A stretch of DNA of 64,000 nt, taken from positions 62,001-126,000 of the forward strand of contig JFHB01000009.1 of the NCBI GenBank assembly GCA_000729835.1, in the 5' to 3' direction. Position numbers and translations under genes: made by a program. Shown here one piece after another: positions 54,922 to 64,000 of the stretch; position 1 is the first letter of the stretch, and every line of letters starts with the position of its first letter. The notes under the pieces are model-generated. The model was given only the letters and a program-made list of their open reading frames with translations, was not told where the DNA came from and ran no database searches. The stretch comes from Atkinsonella hypoxylon. Taxonomy: Eukaryota > Ascomycota > Sordariomycetes > Hypocreales > Clavicipitaceae.

Positions 54922-57020
54922 TTACTCAAGAAACGTAAATAGGTGAGTGTGCAAAACGTTCATCGCCCGCGTGGCATCCCTAACGTCAATCACGCATGAT
55001 ATGTTGATTTCGCTGGCACCTTAAAAGTAATGAGTTTCAAGTCATATCACATAACAAGAGGAATTCGGCTTACCTTGAGATATCATCTCCAGATTGATTC
55101 TGTGCTCACCAAGTGTGGAAAACATCTTGCCAGCTACGCCGATCATGTTCTTCATATCCGCACCAACGAGACTCAAGATGGCCATGTTAGAGAGCACACT
55201 GACCTCACCACACTCGGCAAGACTTTGCCTTGCGTTGGCAAAATTGTCGGCGCGTGTGCTTCCCGAGTAGATTGCGAGTGATACATGAACCTCAGACGTG
55301 GAAATGAGATCCACTGAAATTGCATACTTGTCGAGAATCGAAAAAACCCGGGCGAAAAAGCCATGCGAGATGGATCGCTTATTTGAGTGAATATTGATCA
55401 CGCTGATGTGATCCTTGATCGTCACCGCAGTGGGCCGCTTGGGAGTCTTGATAGCTATCTGGGTTTGTGAAGGAGTGCTGCGATGGAGCTGGTGGCTGGC
55501 TGAGAGTACTGGGTTAGGAACGACGATAGTGCCATTTCCACGAGGGTTCTTCACGTTCTTGATCCGAATAGGTATCGGCGGTTGAGCGTGAATTACCTGG
55601 TCCATGGTAAGGTGGTGAATGACCTCTGACCCGTAGAAAGTTAATTCAACAGCCTCAGATGGTGTAATGGACGACAACAAACGAGCTGTGGGGACCTTGG
55701 AAGGATCAGCTGTAAAGATACCATCCACTTCTTTCCAAATTTGAAGCTCCTCTGCCTTCAACCCGACTGCACAGAGTCCAGCACAAAGATCTGTGTACCC
55801 GCGTCCAATGTCGCCATCAATGAGACTGCCGGGGACGTTCCCGAAAAATCCCGTCACGACCGGAACTCGGAAACCACATGCCTCAAGCTTTCTTGTGAAA
55901 GCCGCGGACGCCGATTTGTAAAGACTGGCGTCGAGATGCGCCGCAACATCATAGTGCAATACATCACAAAGGTCGACGTATTCTGCATCCACACCCTACG
56001 CCATGTAGTGCCCAACAGAGGCCAAGGTATTAGCAAACGGGAGGCTGTGACGGGAGGAGAAGGCACAAAAGAAAAAAGAAAAAAAAAAAGCCTAACAGAA
56101 CATATGCGCATGGAAAGACCTGGAAAAGACATACCACATCCTGAAGAAGAGCTGTCATATACAGACATGCTAGCCTTTCTCCAAAACTGATGACGCGGTC
56201 CTTCGACCTTGAATTGATTTCAAGATTAAAGCGCTTGGCGGCCACTATGTACTCGATGAGCTCTTGACACTCTGCTTCAATCTTGCGGGCTAGGGAATCT
56301 TTTAAGCTGGAATCCTCAACGAATGACTGTGCTGCATAGACGTGATCGTTGCAAATATCGGTAATGAGACCCTTGGCCTGCTCAATAAGCGCGATCTGCT
56401 CCTCCTGAGAACTAGTCGCAGAGGCAAGGCCAACATCCTTTAGCTTGTCATACACAGCCAGCAACCTGTAATGCAACAGCGTAGAAATTAGCGCAAAATG
56501 AACCACACAGAACAGAAATCAAAGGGTAGCAGGTGCTAAAGTCGAGAGATCTTGCGGGAACACGGCAGCCAGCAGCATGCAAAACAACAAATTGCCTTGA
56601 TCCGAACTCAAGGGCCGACTCACCGGCTTGTAGTGCCCTCAGCCTTCTTCCCCGTACTCCTAGCAGAGCACACCACCACAACACGATTTTTCGACAAGCT
56701 CGTTCTGTTCAGACAATTAGAATCTCTAGACAGATAGGGGGTTTTCCCAAGCTAAAGAGCAAAAATTTTTATTTTTTTTTATTTTTTTTTTCAAATTGTG
56801 GCCATCCAGCAGCTCAACATATATACGCACTTGACAATGTCACGAGCAATCTGCAACGACAAAGTTAGCACTCCACCCAGCTTATACACCACAAACAGCT
56901 CAGCTGCCTGTATATCGAAGCAGAACCGACCTTATCAGGAAATTTACCAATACTTGTGCCGCCAAACTTTTGGACTATCCAACCCTTTTCTGAAGCATTG
57001 TTGTACGTTGAGCTCCCCAT
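54922..57020 (-). CDS. hom3: Aspartate kinase (Hom3)
   Basis: Six exons: 57020-56931, 56850-56831, 56704-56624, 56465-56135, 55995-55074, 55019-54922; 513 residues. It begins MGSSTYNNASEKGWIVQKFG with the nucleotide motif KFGGTSIGKFPDK, then NRVVVVCSARSTGKKAEGTT S, catalytic blocks GFFGNVPGSLIDGDIGRGYT and WKEVDGIFTADPSKVP, and two ACT domains near the C-terminus (HISVINIHSNKRSISHGFFA; SNMAILSLVGADMKNMIGVA), ending VLHTHLFTFLE. It phosphorylates aspartate, the first step to threonine and methionine, and is feedback-inhibited through the ACT domains in yeast. Exon 2 is only 20 nt (IARDIVK). Splicing of exon 5 to 6 rebuilds ISQGASEINISCVI. Confidence 0.94.
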
Positions 57021-58270
57021 GCTGCTCTGTGCTCAAATCAATTCCCAATATGCTTTGGGCCGGAACCGAACTAGTGGAGCGGGCGAGAGGGAGAAAAAAA
57101 AAAAAAAAGAAAAAAAAAAGCTGCCAGGCTTGTGATTGTAACGACGACAGCCGGATCCGCTCAACGGCAGGAACCAATGGTGAGTCTAAGGTTGAATCAG
57201 AGGACACAAAATGCCTGTGTCGGTGTATAAAAGTATATACAGAAAAGTGTATTGCCCAAGCCAAAAAAAAAAAAAAAGGCAGCGGCTGGATGAGTCGTTA
57301 ATCTTGAAGAAAAACGAGAGAGCGAGTGAGTAATCGAGTGACGTGAGTGAGCAATTAAAAGTCCATGCCTGTCAGGGCGAATCCGGCGCCCGAACCCAAA
57401 TGCAAATGCAGGAGACCAGGATGCTTGGCGGCAAGTGCTGTGGAGCTCAGGCACGGGTTGTGCCCGGGTTTGGCCACCCCTGCTTGCCTGCTTGCCTGCT
57501 TGCCTGCTTGCCTGCTTGCCTGCTTGCCTGCTTGCCTGCTTGGGCAGCATGGCAGCTTCTACAATGCTGACCGACCGCACGACTGATTGAACGACCGAGT
57601 TGTTCTTCCTTCATGCTGCTGACGAGTCTGGCCTGCTCCCGAAACATGGTTTGAGCAAACCATCCACTCCTTACTTAGCCTGCCACCCTCACTGCCTTTC
57701 GAGCATTCGAAAAAGTCGGCCACACTGCTTGGCGCTCGCATGAAGACTCGAAGCCTGCTGCGTCGACAAGCCATGTTGATGCCAAAGACGATGTTTCGGC
57801 TGACAATTCTATAAAAAGCCCAATAATTTTTTTTTTTTCAAAAGAAAGCAGTCAAATCCACCTTCTTTCAATTACCACAAACGCTAAATAATGCGTTGTG
57901 TGCGTACATCACTACCTTCCGCATGGCAGACACCCTAAAATATAGACAAAACCGAAACAGAATCTATCATGCCGCAACTTGTGCTTTCTGCCAATGATCA
58001 AACTTAACCCATTTCATCAACAAGTCCATCTCTTGTCGAAAAGTCGAAAAGCAGAAACGGCCTTCAACTTCACCGCAAAAACCCATCAGTCATATCTTCA
58101 TCTAGTCGTCATCCCAGTCATCTCTCGATTAGCTGTATGTTTTCCGTCAGAAAGCAGTAGTAAACAAATGATAAAATGGGTATTAAAATTCGACCCTATT
58201 CCAAGTCATCACCGACCAAACGCCGCCATTCATGCTCTCCATTGATGATTTAACCCATGCCCAAGTACTC
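57021..58270. other. Intergenic, low-complexity
   Basis: HOM3 promoter side and RFX 3' side. Poly-A runs at 57094-57119 and about 57262-57276, the TGCTTGCC repeat, and no supportable gene. Confidence 0.55.
57481..57541. repeat. 8-bp tandem repeat (CTTGCCTG)n
   Basis: About 7.5 perfect copies. An 8-bp unit cycles through all three frames, which explains the Leu-Pro-Ala-Cys and Lys-Gln-Ala-Ser-Arg-like repeats in apparent proteins on both strands. Confidence 0.95.
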
Positions 58271-60974
58271 CTATAAGCCTTCATCGGCCGTTAGTTCCTG
58301 TCCAGAAACTATTTCCCCGTTCTCTGTGGCCTGAAAGCCAAACTTGCCTATGGCAAAGTCTTCTTCAGGAGTTCGAATACCAATGCCACTGTCATCGTGA
58401 GGATCTGCGCCGCTCAACCCAACAGACGCTTGATTTGTGCTTGGAGGTGGTGGAAATGGTGCCCTCCCAGGCTGCGATTGTGATACATTCGATAAATTCA
58501 AGTCCTCGCCACCACTGCTGTACCGGGGGTTTTGGCTATCCGTCTCCTTCTCTGCGCCTTGGGCATCAGCACCCGCGTCGGCAGATTGTTGCACACGAGG
58601 CTTTTGCGTCATGAAGCCACCTTGTTCTGCCAGGAAGCAGACCATCTCGTCGACCCAGGTCTTTGTCACCCACCAAGAGCCAAAACTCTTGCCTTGAGCC
58701 AGTGTGAGATCTCGCATAACCAAGGTGCCAACGCGTTCCACACACCAAACAATATTGGTATGCGAGGCGTAAGGGAATTTTTGCGGCAATTTCTCAAGGA
58801 AATTCACCCATCTGTCCAACACGTTTTGACCGGTAGAGTTTCCTCCGCTGCTCTCATCTGCTTGTCTGCCGCTTCGCGTCACAACGTCACCATAAATTGT
58901 AAGGCATTCAACCTCCCAAGGAACATTGACAGGGTCCAGCAGATCGCGCATTTCATTTATCAGAATATCCACAACGTCATCCATGCCACGAGTAGGCACG
59001 CACTCCGCAACTTTGCGAGCCCGAATCATGGTAATCCAGTCGACATACATCTGGTCTCTATTTGCGGGGTTTGATAGCATGTTGGCTGCCGCATGAGCTG
59101 TCAGGTTGACACGAAGTGCTCTGTCTATTAGACCGGAGAAGATTGCTGCAGGCGATTCTTTAGCAGAAAGAACATGTTGAGGTTGACCCTGGAAAGCTTC
59201 GCGAATGTGTTGCACCAGCCTCTCGGAAATGTTGCGGAGTGTATCTAAAACTGGTTTTGGTACGACTTGAAGAGTGAGCCCAGAGATAATGCTCATCATT
59301 CGTTGATACAATACATAGTCGCACCCTTCGATCCAAGGTGCCAAGGCAGGGTTTCCAAAGAGCTTCTGAACAGGCATAGTCAGAGTCCCTTGAAATGAAG
59401 TATAGAGATGGAAGAAGGTTTTTTCTCGGCAGTAGCGGATACATTCGACGAGTGATGTACAATGAGACCGGTATAAAGCTGATAATGATTTGGCGGCGTC
59501 GGGATCGGTCCCTTGCGGTAGATATGGTTCCATTAGAGGAAGTACGAGTACCTCAGATTGATCCAGGGCCTTGTCATTCGAGGAGAGGAAAGAGAGCTCG
59601 AGCTCCGTTTTCGTCGAGGTTGTTCGAATATTGTCGATGCTGGCCAAGTCCGGTAAATTGTAAAGACTATGAGACGCGCCAGACGATTGACCTCGACGCG
59701 GAGCAATTCTTTGCGGGTGGCTGGCTTCTCGGGGAGAGGGAAGCGAGCTGCGGTCGGCGGCATTGCCTTGGCCTGTTGAGCTGCTGGATATTAGCACAAG
59801 TGGTAGATTGGGTAAATCCAGAAGTTGATACGGTCAACATACTCCAAAGACTGAGAGAAATTCCTGGCTTCAGGAAGCGGTCGTGGTAGAGGAGGTTGAG
59901 ATTCCCTCAGATCTGGCTGGTCATCTACGATCGAAAAGTTGACATAGTGGTACTTAGATTCCCCTCGAACGCCGAGACGTCGAGTTTTGAGACCAGGGAA
60001 GAGCACGCGGACCAGCTTTCCGAAGCTAGCAGGATTCAGGACCGTTATCCTCTCTGTGGCACATCTGGAGGCATAGTTGGCATAGACGCGACCGCGTGGG
60101 ACAGAGCCTTTGCCCTTTGAACAGACAGAATTTATCCTGGAAATACAATTTTAGCATTGCCTTATACTCCGAATGATGGGATCAGGAAAGCCTAGGGCGC
60201 ACCATAACATAGCGAACACTTGGCGGGTTCTCTCCGAGTTAGGACCTCGTTCATTCCCGTGAAGCTCTCCAGCTACATCCTGAAGACTCCGATGACGATT
60301 GGCCGTAAAGAGCTGCCTCATCTCCAGCTCATTATTCGCGCTCGATCTTGTGGCGGCCAGCTTGGCAGCACCAACAGGCCCTGACATGGATTCGCCGTCT
60401 TCATTGTCATCACGGTCGAGCATCTGACTGTCGCCCTCAGTGAAACTTGCGTTTGCGGCGCCATATTGATCTGCAGGAAGGGGATGTCTGCTCATAGCTT
60501 GTTGTTGGTGGTGGTGGTGGTGGTGTTGGTGGTAGGACATATGGTGGTGGTGACCCATGGCTGCGTTCACGGCGAAGTCGTGATTCCCCGTTTGCATATG
60601 GGTGGCAGCTTGGATGATCATATCTTCAGGAGACATTTGCGGCGCGGTGCCCATTTCTTTGCCGTGACCAAGGCTATTCGGGATCCATTGCCCAGTATAC
60701 ATGGATGATGATTCTGCAAATCCCGACTGATCCATCGTTGGTTGTGTCGTGGCGCTGCGTACAGACGTGGTCGAGGCGCGGGATTGCGGACGCTTCCTCG
60801 ACTTAATGGCAGCACGCGCTGTTGAATTGTCTGCAAACAAGCAAAGAAAAAGAAAGAAGTCAGAGCAGGTTCCCCTCTACGCACATTTGTGTGGGCAATT
60901 GACATTGTTTTCCATTGGCCGGGTAGTATTTAGAACAAAGGGTTGGAGACGAGAAGAGACATACCTTGCTCCAT
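58271..60974 (-). CDS. RFX-family transcription factor
   Basis: Exons 60974-60965 (ATGGAGCAAG), 60830-60203, 60136-59843 and 59783-58271; phases 1, 2, 2; 814 residues. The RFX winged-helix DNA-binding domain at about 200-282 spans exons 2-3: NSERTRQVFAMLW, INSVCSKGKGSVPRGRVYAN, YASRCATERI, SFGKLVRVLFPGLKTRRLGV and RGESKYHYVNF. His tracts (HHHH, HHHHHH) and Ser/Pro-rich stretches precede it. After it comes the dimerisation-type region (CDYVLYQRMMSIISGLTLQV, NPANRDQMYVDWITMIRARK). Fungal RFX factors (yeast Crt1/Rfx1, Penicillium CPCR1, RfxA) control DNA-damage, cell-cycle or secondary-metabolism genes; which applies here is not shown. The gene is preceded by over 2 kb of non-coding DNA. Confidence 0.93.
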
Positions 60975-61542
60975 ATTGCGTGGTGTGTTATGCTGTTATG
61001 AAATCTTGTGGGTGACCAAACAACAAACATTGGCTGACGGAGCGAGAGACAAAACATGGACCAGCGACTCGGCGGCAAGCAAAGCGAAGTCGGGACAATT
61101 CCCCCAAAAGAGACAAATTATGAACAAGCGCAATGCTTTCGCAGACCGCGGCAAGCATTCAGTGCTGCAGATTGTCTGAATGCGCGCGCTTCGTGGTTCG
61201 TCGATTATCGACTTGCAGCAGACGTTGGTGTTGTTTTCTGTTGCGAGGCCAACGAGAAAGAGGAGGCAGGACGCACAGGAAAAAGCGGGCTGGGTGGGTG
61301 GCAGGTGCAAGGCGGGCAGGGCAGAGAGAGAATGGCAGGCGCATCTGGGAGCAAAACAAAACTTCCCCTCGACCAACCAGACAAAGGCTGGTGGGGCCCC
61401 GGACAACAGAAACCAAAACAAAAGCTGCTCCTTAGGTCTCCTTGGGTCTTGGTTGATCTAATACCGCTCGCGCGCCAACCCAGAACAGATTCTGGAGAAA
61501 GTACGGAGTTAGCAACCGGTTTGTTATTGATTGTACGACAGC

Positions 61543-61568
61543 TACCTACCTAGGTACCTAGGTAGGTA
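61543..61568. repeat. 26-bp perfect palindrome of CCTAGGTA units
   Basis: The sequence TACCTACCTAGG-TACC and its exact reverse complement meet at a central GGTACC, giving a 26-base perfect inverted repeat without spacer. Confidence 0.9.
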
Positions 61569-62385
61569 AACATTGTAACAGGAATACTGGCCAGAAGTCT
61601 GCTTGTCCTGTCTTGTCAGAGCTTACGAACCTGTGATTTTCCCCAGCATCTGGGTTAATGGCTACTCGATCGGTAGGAGGGCAGCACCGAGTAGTCAACA
61701 TTGAAACTACACGGCGGCTCCTATAGCAATGGCAATGGGTTATACGGGATGGGACCCGACATGGAATTTGTTGCCCGCGTGCCTGGGTAGATTCCGACCC
61801 ATCTACGAGGTTATAAGCAAGCTCGCAAGTAAATTAGGTGAGATTCCAGCATGGGGCTGTTTGCTACAGCCTGCTCCTGCCAGACACATTTCCGAATCTC
61901 TTAGCTCAGAATGGTTTATCAAGCGAGCAGCTCATCGTATTTTACTCGGCCTACTCCGTACTCCGTGATTGCATGTCTGGTACCTTACTCCGTCCGTACA
62001 GCTAAGACATTGCAACAGCCGGCACGGGCCTATTCATCCCGGATATGCGCGGAGAGCATACGTAAAGTAAATGAGATGTACGGAGCATTGACACAGCTTG
62101 TCTCCGACCTCACAATGCGTTGCCGTGCAATATAGCTGCCGTCATTCTTGATCCTGCGCGTGGAAAGACATTGAGACTGAAAAAGTCTCGTGACACAAGG
62201 CTGTCCACTATTAGGGGCGCGCACCATAGCTAGACAGCGTTACATTACAGCTGGTGTGATGGAGGAGGCGAGGAATCGCAGCATCTGGTCATTGTGTTTG
62301 AGCAGAAGTCGAATGGGTTATTAGTGTCCTGAGCCTCCTGGCGTTATCACAAGCAGGTTAAAGATTAACTAAGCCATGACCATGA

Positions 62386-62431
62386 CAACCAGGTAACCAA
62401 CCAGGGTAACCAACCAGGGTAACTAACCAGG
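62386..62431. repeat. AACCAACCAGGGT tandem repeat, about 3 copies
   Basis: Imperfect head-to-tail copies of a 13-bp unit (GGTAACCAACCAG). Confidence 0.8.
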
Positions 62432-63055
62432 TGTGCTGGAAGAGCAGCCAGTAAAGTGGCTTCCAAGCTTCGGCTAAGAATGTAGCCATGACACCAACCA
62501 GTGCGTCTACGCAGTAGAGGGGCCGAGGGGCCGAGGCCATGCAAGGAGGTCTCTACTCCGTACCACTGTTTGGAACGCATGTGCAGATCACACACAATTG
62601 ATGTTTTTCAGGGAGGAGACGAACTGTGGTTCGTCCGGCGCAAGCTGTGAGATCTAGGGTTGGAACTGCCCTGGTAGGATGCAGCCTGCTCCCGAGGACG
62701 AATTAGCGGCCTGATAGTTAAGTGAGCGCTCAGTCTGGTGCCTGTCTGGTGCCTGCCTACGTATACCAGACGCTATACTCCGTACATCGTACTCCGTATT
62801 ACCAGCACATCGATCGATGTATGCTCGCTTCCACCCCCCACCCCGTCCACATTTTGCGAAGCCATTGCGTAGCTTCGATTCCGACTTGGATCTGGACACC
62901 TCTCAATTTTATCTTTGCTACATACCTTGCACCTCCTCCACACATCACCACTGCGATCGTCAGCTCTCTGCAATCTCTTCTCTTCTATCGCTAACATTTA
63001 CATCCTGCTCGTCTCCGCACATTCCTACAATCTGGCGACGAAGACACTACCAAAA

Positions 63056-63847
63056 ATGTCTGCTCAGCAAAAAGCCCAGAACTACCTCAGTTCCTTGGAC
63101 AAAGAGGTTGGTGATCCATCCCGCGCAAATACCCATTCTAGCTTATGATGGGGACTGCTCAATTGAGTGCATTTGACTGACACGTCGCCATCACTTCCGC
63201 TTGACACTTTTGTAGCTGTCCAAATATCCAGCTCTGAACAACCTCGAGAAGCAGGCTGGTGTTCCCAAGGCCTATGCCGTCATCGGCGTCACCGCATTGT
63301 ATTTTTTCCTTATCATCTTCAATCTGGGTGGCCAGCTCTTGACCAACCTCGCTGGTTTCGTTATCCCGGGCTACTACTCGCTCAACGCCTTGTTCACCAC
63401 CAACAAAGATGACGACACTCAGTGGCTGACCGTACGCAGACCCCGCTTCCTTAAAACAATTGAATACGAACATTATCAGGCTAACCGTGCACTCATCGTC
63501 TTTACAGTACTGGGTTGTTTTTTCCTTCTTCACTGTCATCGAGAGCTTCATTAACATCGTCTACTGGTTTCCCTTCTACTTTGTTTTCAAGTTCATCTTC
63601 CTCTTGTGGCTGTCCCTGCCCGTGTTCCGGTAAGCTAGTTCAAGTCCCGGTGTATTTGTCACGGTATCATCGAGGCAGAAGGCAATGCCTTTCTTTTCAT
63701 TCCAGTCGCTGATGCCTTCTTCTTAGTGGTGCCGAGATCATTTTCCGATCTTTCATGGTTCCTACTCTTAGCCGATACTTCCAGCAGCCTGGTTCGACTT
63801 CTGCTGGCTTGCGCTCCAAAACCGGTGGCCTTGACAAGTCTGAATAA
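63056..63847 (+). CDS. yop1: Yop1 (DP1/TB2/HVA22 ER-shaping protein)
   Basis: Exons 63056-63106, 63216-63431, 63508-63629 and 63727-63847; 169 residues, the family's normal size. It begins MSAQQKAQNYLSSLDKELSK YPALNNLEKQAG. Two hydrophobic hairpins follow: AYAVIGVTALYFFLIIFNLG with LLTNLAGFVIPGYYSLNALF, then YWVVFSFFTVIESFINIVYW with FPFYFVFKFIFLLWLSLPVF. The short cytosolic tail is RGAEIIFRSFMVPTLSRYFQ and QPGSTSAGLR. GYYSLNAL, TQWLTYWVVFSFF and the FP-Y-FKF motif are characteristic. Yop1 inserts as a wedge and bends ER membranes into tubules together with reticulons. Confidence 0.95.
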
Positions 63848-64000
63848 TTCCTGGGACTTCTTGCGACGGTCAAGTCAGTGGAAAATGGGCCATCCACCTC
63901 GGCACTAGGGGAGAGGATGCCTTGCTTCTAGATGTCGCTCAGCATGGGGCCTTGGGAAGCATATGCTCCGACAGCAATGACCACGCATTATAAGTGATGA
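63848..64000. other. 3' flank of YOP1 to window edge
   Basis: Nothing recognised in the last 153 bases. Confidence 0.5.

Larger units (their letters stand above)
60975..63055. other. Long divergent intergenic region
   Basis: 2.1 kb between RFX and YOP1 without a supportable gene. It has the highest local density of TACTCCGTA words (about 61500, 61951-61968, 61984-62000, 62078, 62552, 62774-62800), a 26-bp perfect palindrome and an AACCAACCAGGGT repeat. Confidence 0.5.

Noticed and set aside
57197..57647. Lys-Gln-Ala-Ser-Arg repeat protein
   Set aside because: Explained fully by the 8-bp tandem repeat; all three frames on both strands show similar artefacts.
1..64000. Secondary-metabolite cluster, transposon, CRISPR, phage or toxin system
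   Set aside because: No polyketide synthase, NRPS, transposase, reverse transcriptase, array or toxin motif was recognised; neighbouring genes are unrelated housekeeping genes.

Overview
The window is nuclear DNA of a filamentous ascomycete (Pezizomycotina). The gene repertoire, protein sequences and intron style point to Sordariomycetes, probably Hypocreales; that placement is inference from remembered homologues. The evidence is short GT-AG introns (about 50-230 nt) with CTRAC/CTAAC-type branch points, very short exons, and fungal-specific genes such as an eisosome protein, a Coq10 homologue, RFX and aspartate kinase. I found no bacterial, plasmid, phage or CRISPR features and no intact transposon.

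Layout. 1-8511 is gene-poor: the 5' end of an off-window gene, a 5'-truncated DUF4202 gene, a newly assembled four-exon cysteine-rich membrane protein gene, about 5.5 kb of repeat-rich intergenic DNA, and a small conserved fungal protein. 9627-23330 is dense: SET1 (H3K4 methyltransferase), a conserved protein of unknown function, tropomyosin, RRP17-like, BIG1-like, TRM112, ER cyclophilin B and mitochondrial uS13m. 25039-36199 holds an F-BAR/DEP/RhoGAP protein (RGD2 type), AP-3 delta, COQ10 and a coiled-coil/ubiquitin-like protein. 36200-41425 is mostly intergenic with minisatellites and one doubtful cysteine-rich gene. 41426-54073 holds EMC2, TRM140, a wrecked tyrosine phosphatase pseudogene, EIS1, KIN28 and RCY1. 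54922-63847 holds HOM3, an RFX factor and YOP1.

The genes are ordinary housekeeping units on both strands and do not form a cluster. Several serve the ER and membrane traffic (CypB, BIG1, EMC2, YOP1, AP-3 delta, RCY1) or the cortex and actin (tropomyosin, RGD2-type GAP, EIS1). Others serve gene expression (SET1, KIN28, RFX, TRM112, TRM140, RRP17, uS13m).

I rebuilt every intron-containing model by eye, matching reading phase across GT-AG junctions. The less routine observations are: an apparent choice in CypB between an ER-retention tail and a transmembrane anchor; an AP-3 delta start codon that seems split by an intron; a RhoGAP domain without the usual arginine finger; a tyrosine phosphatase that has lost its catalytic core; and a short TACTCCGTA word that recurs only in intergenic DNA. 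I did not find a convincing wholly new system.
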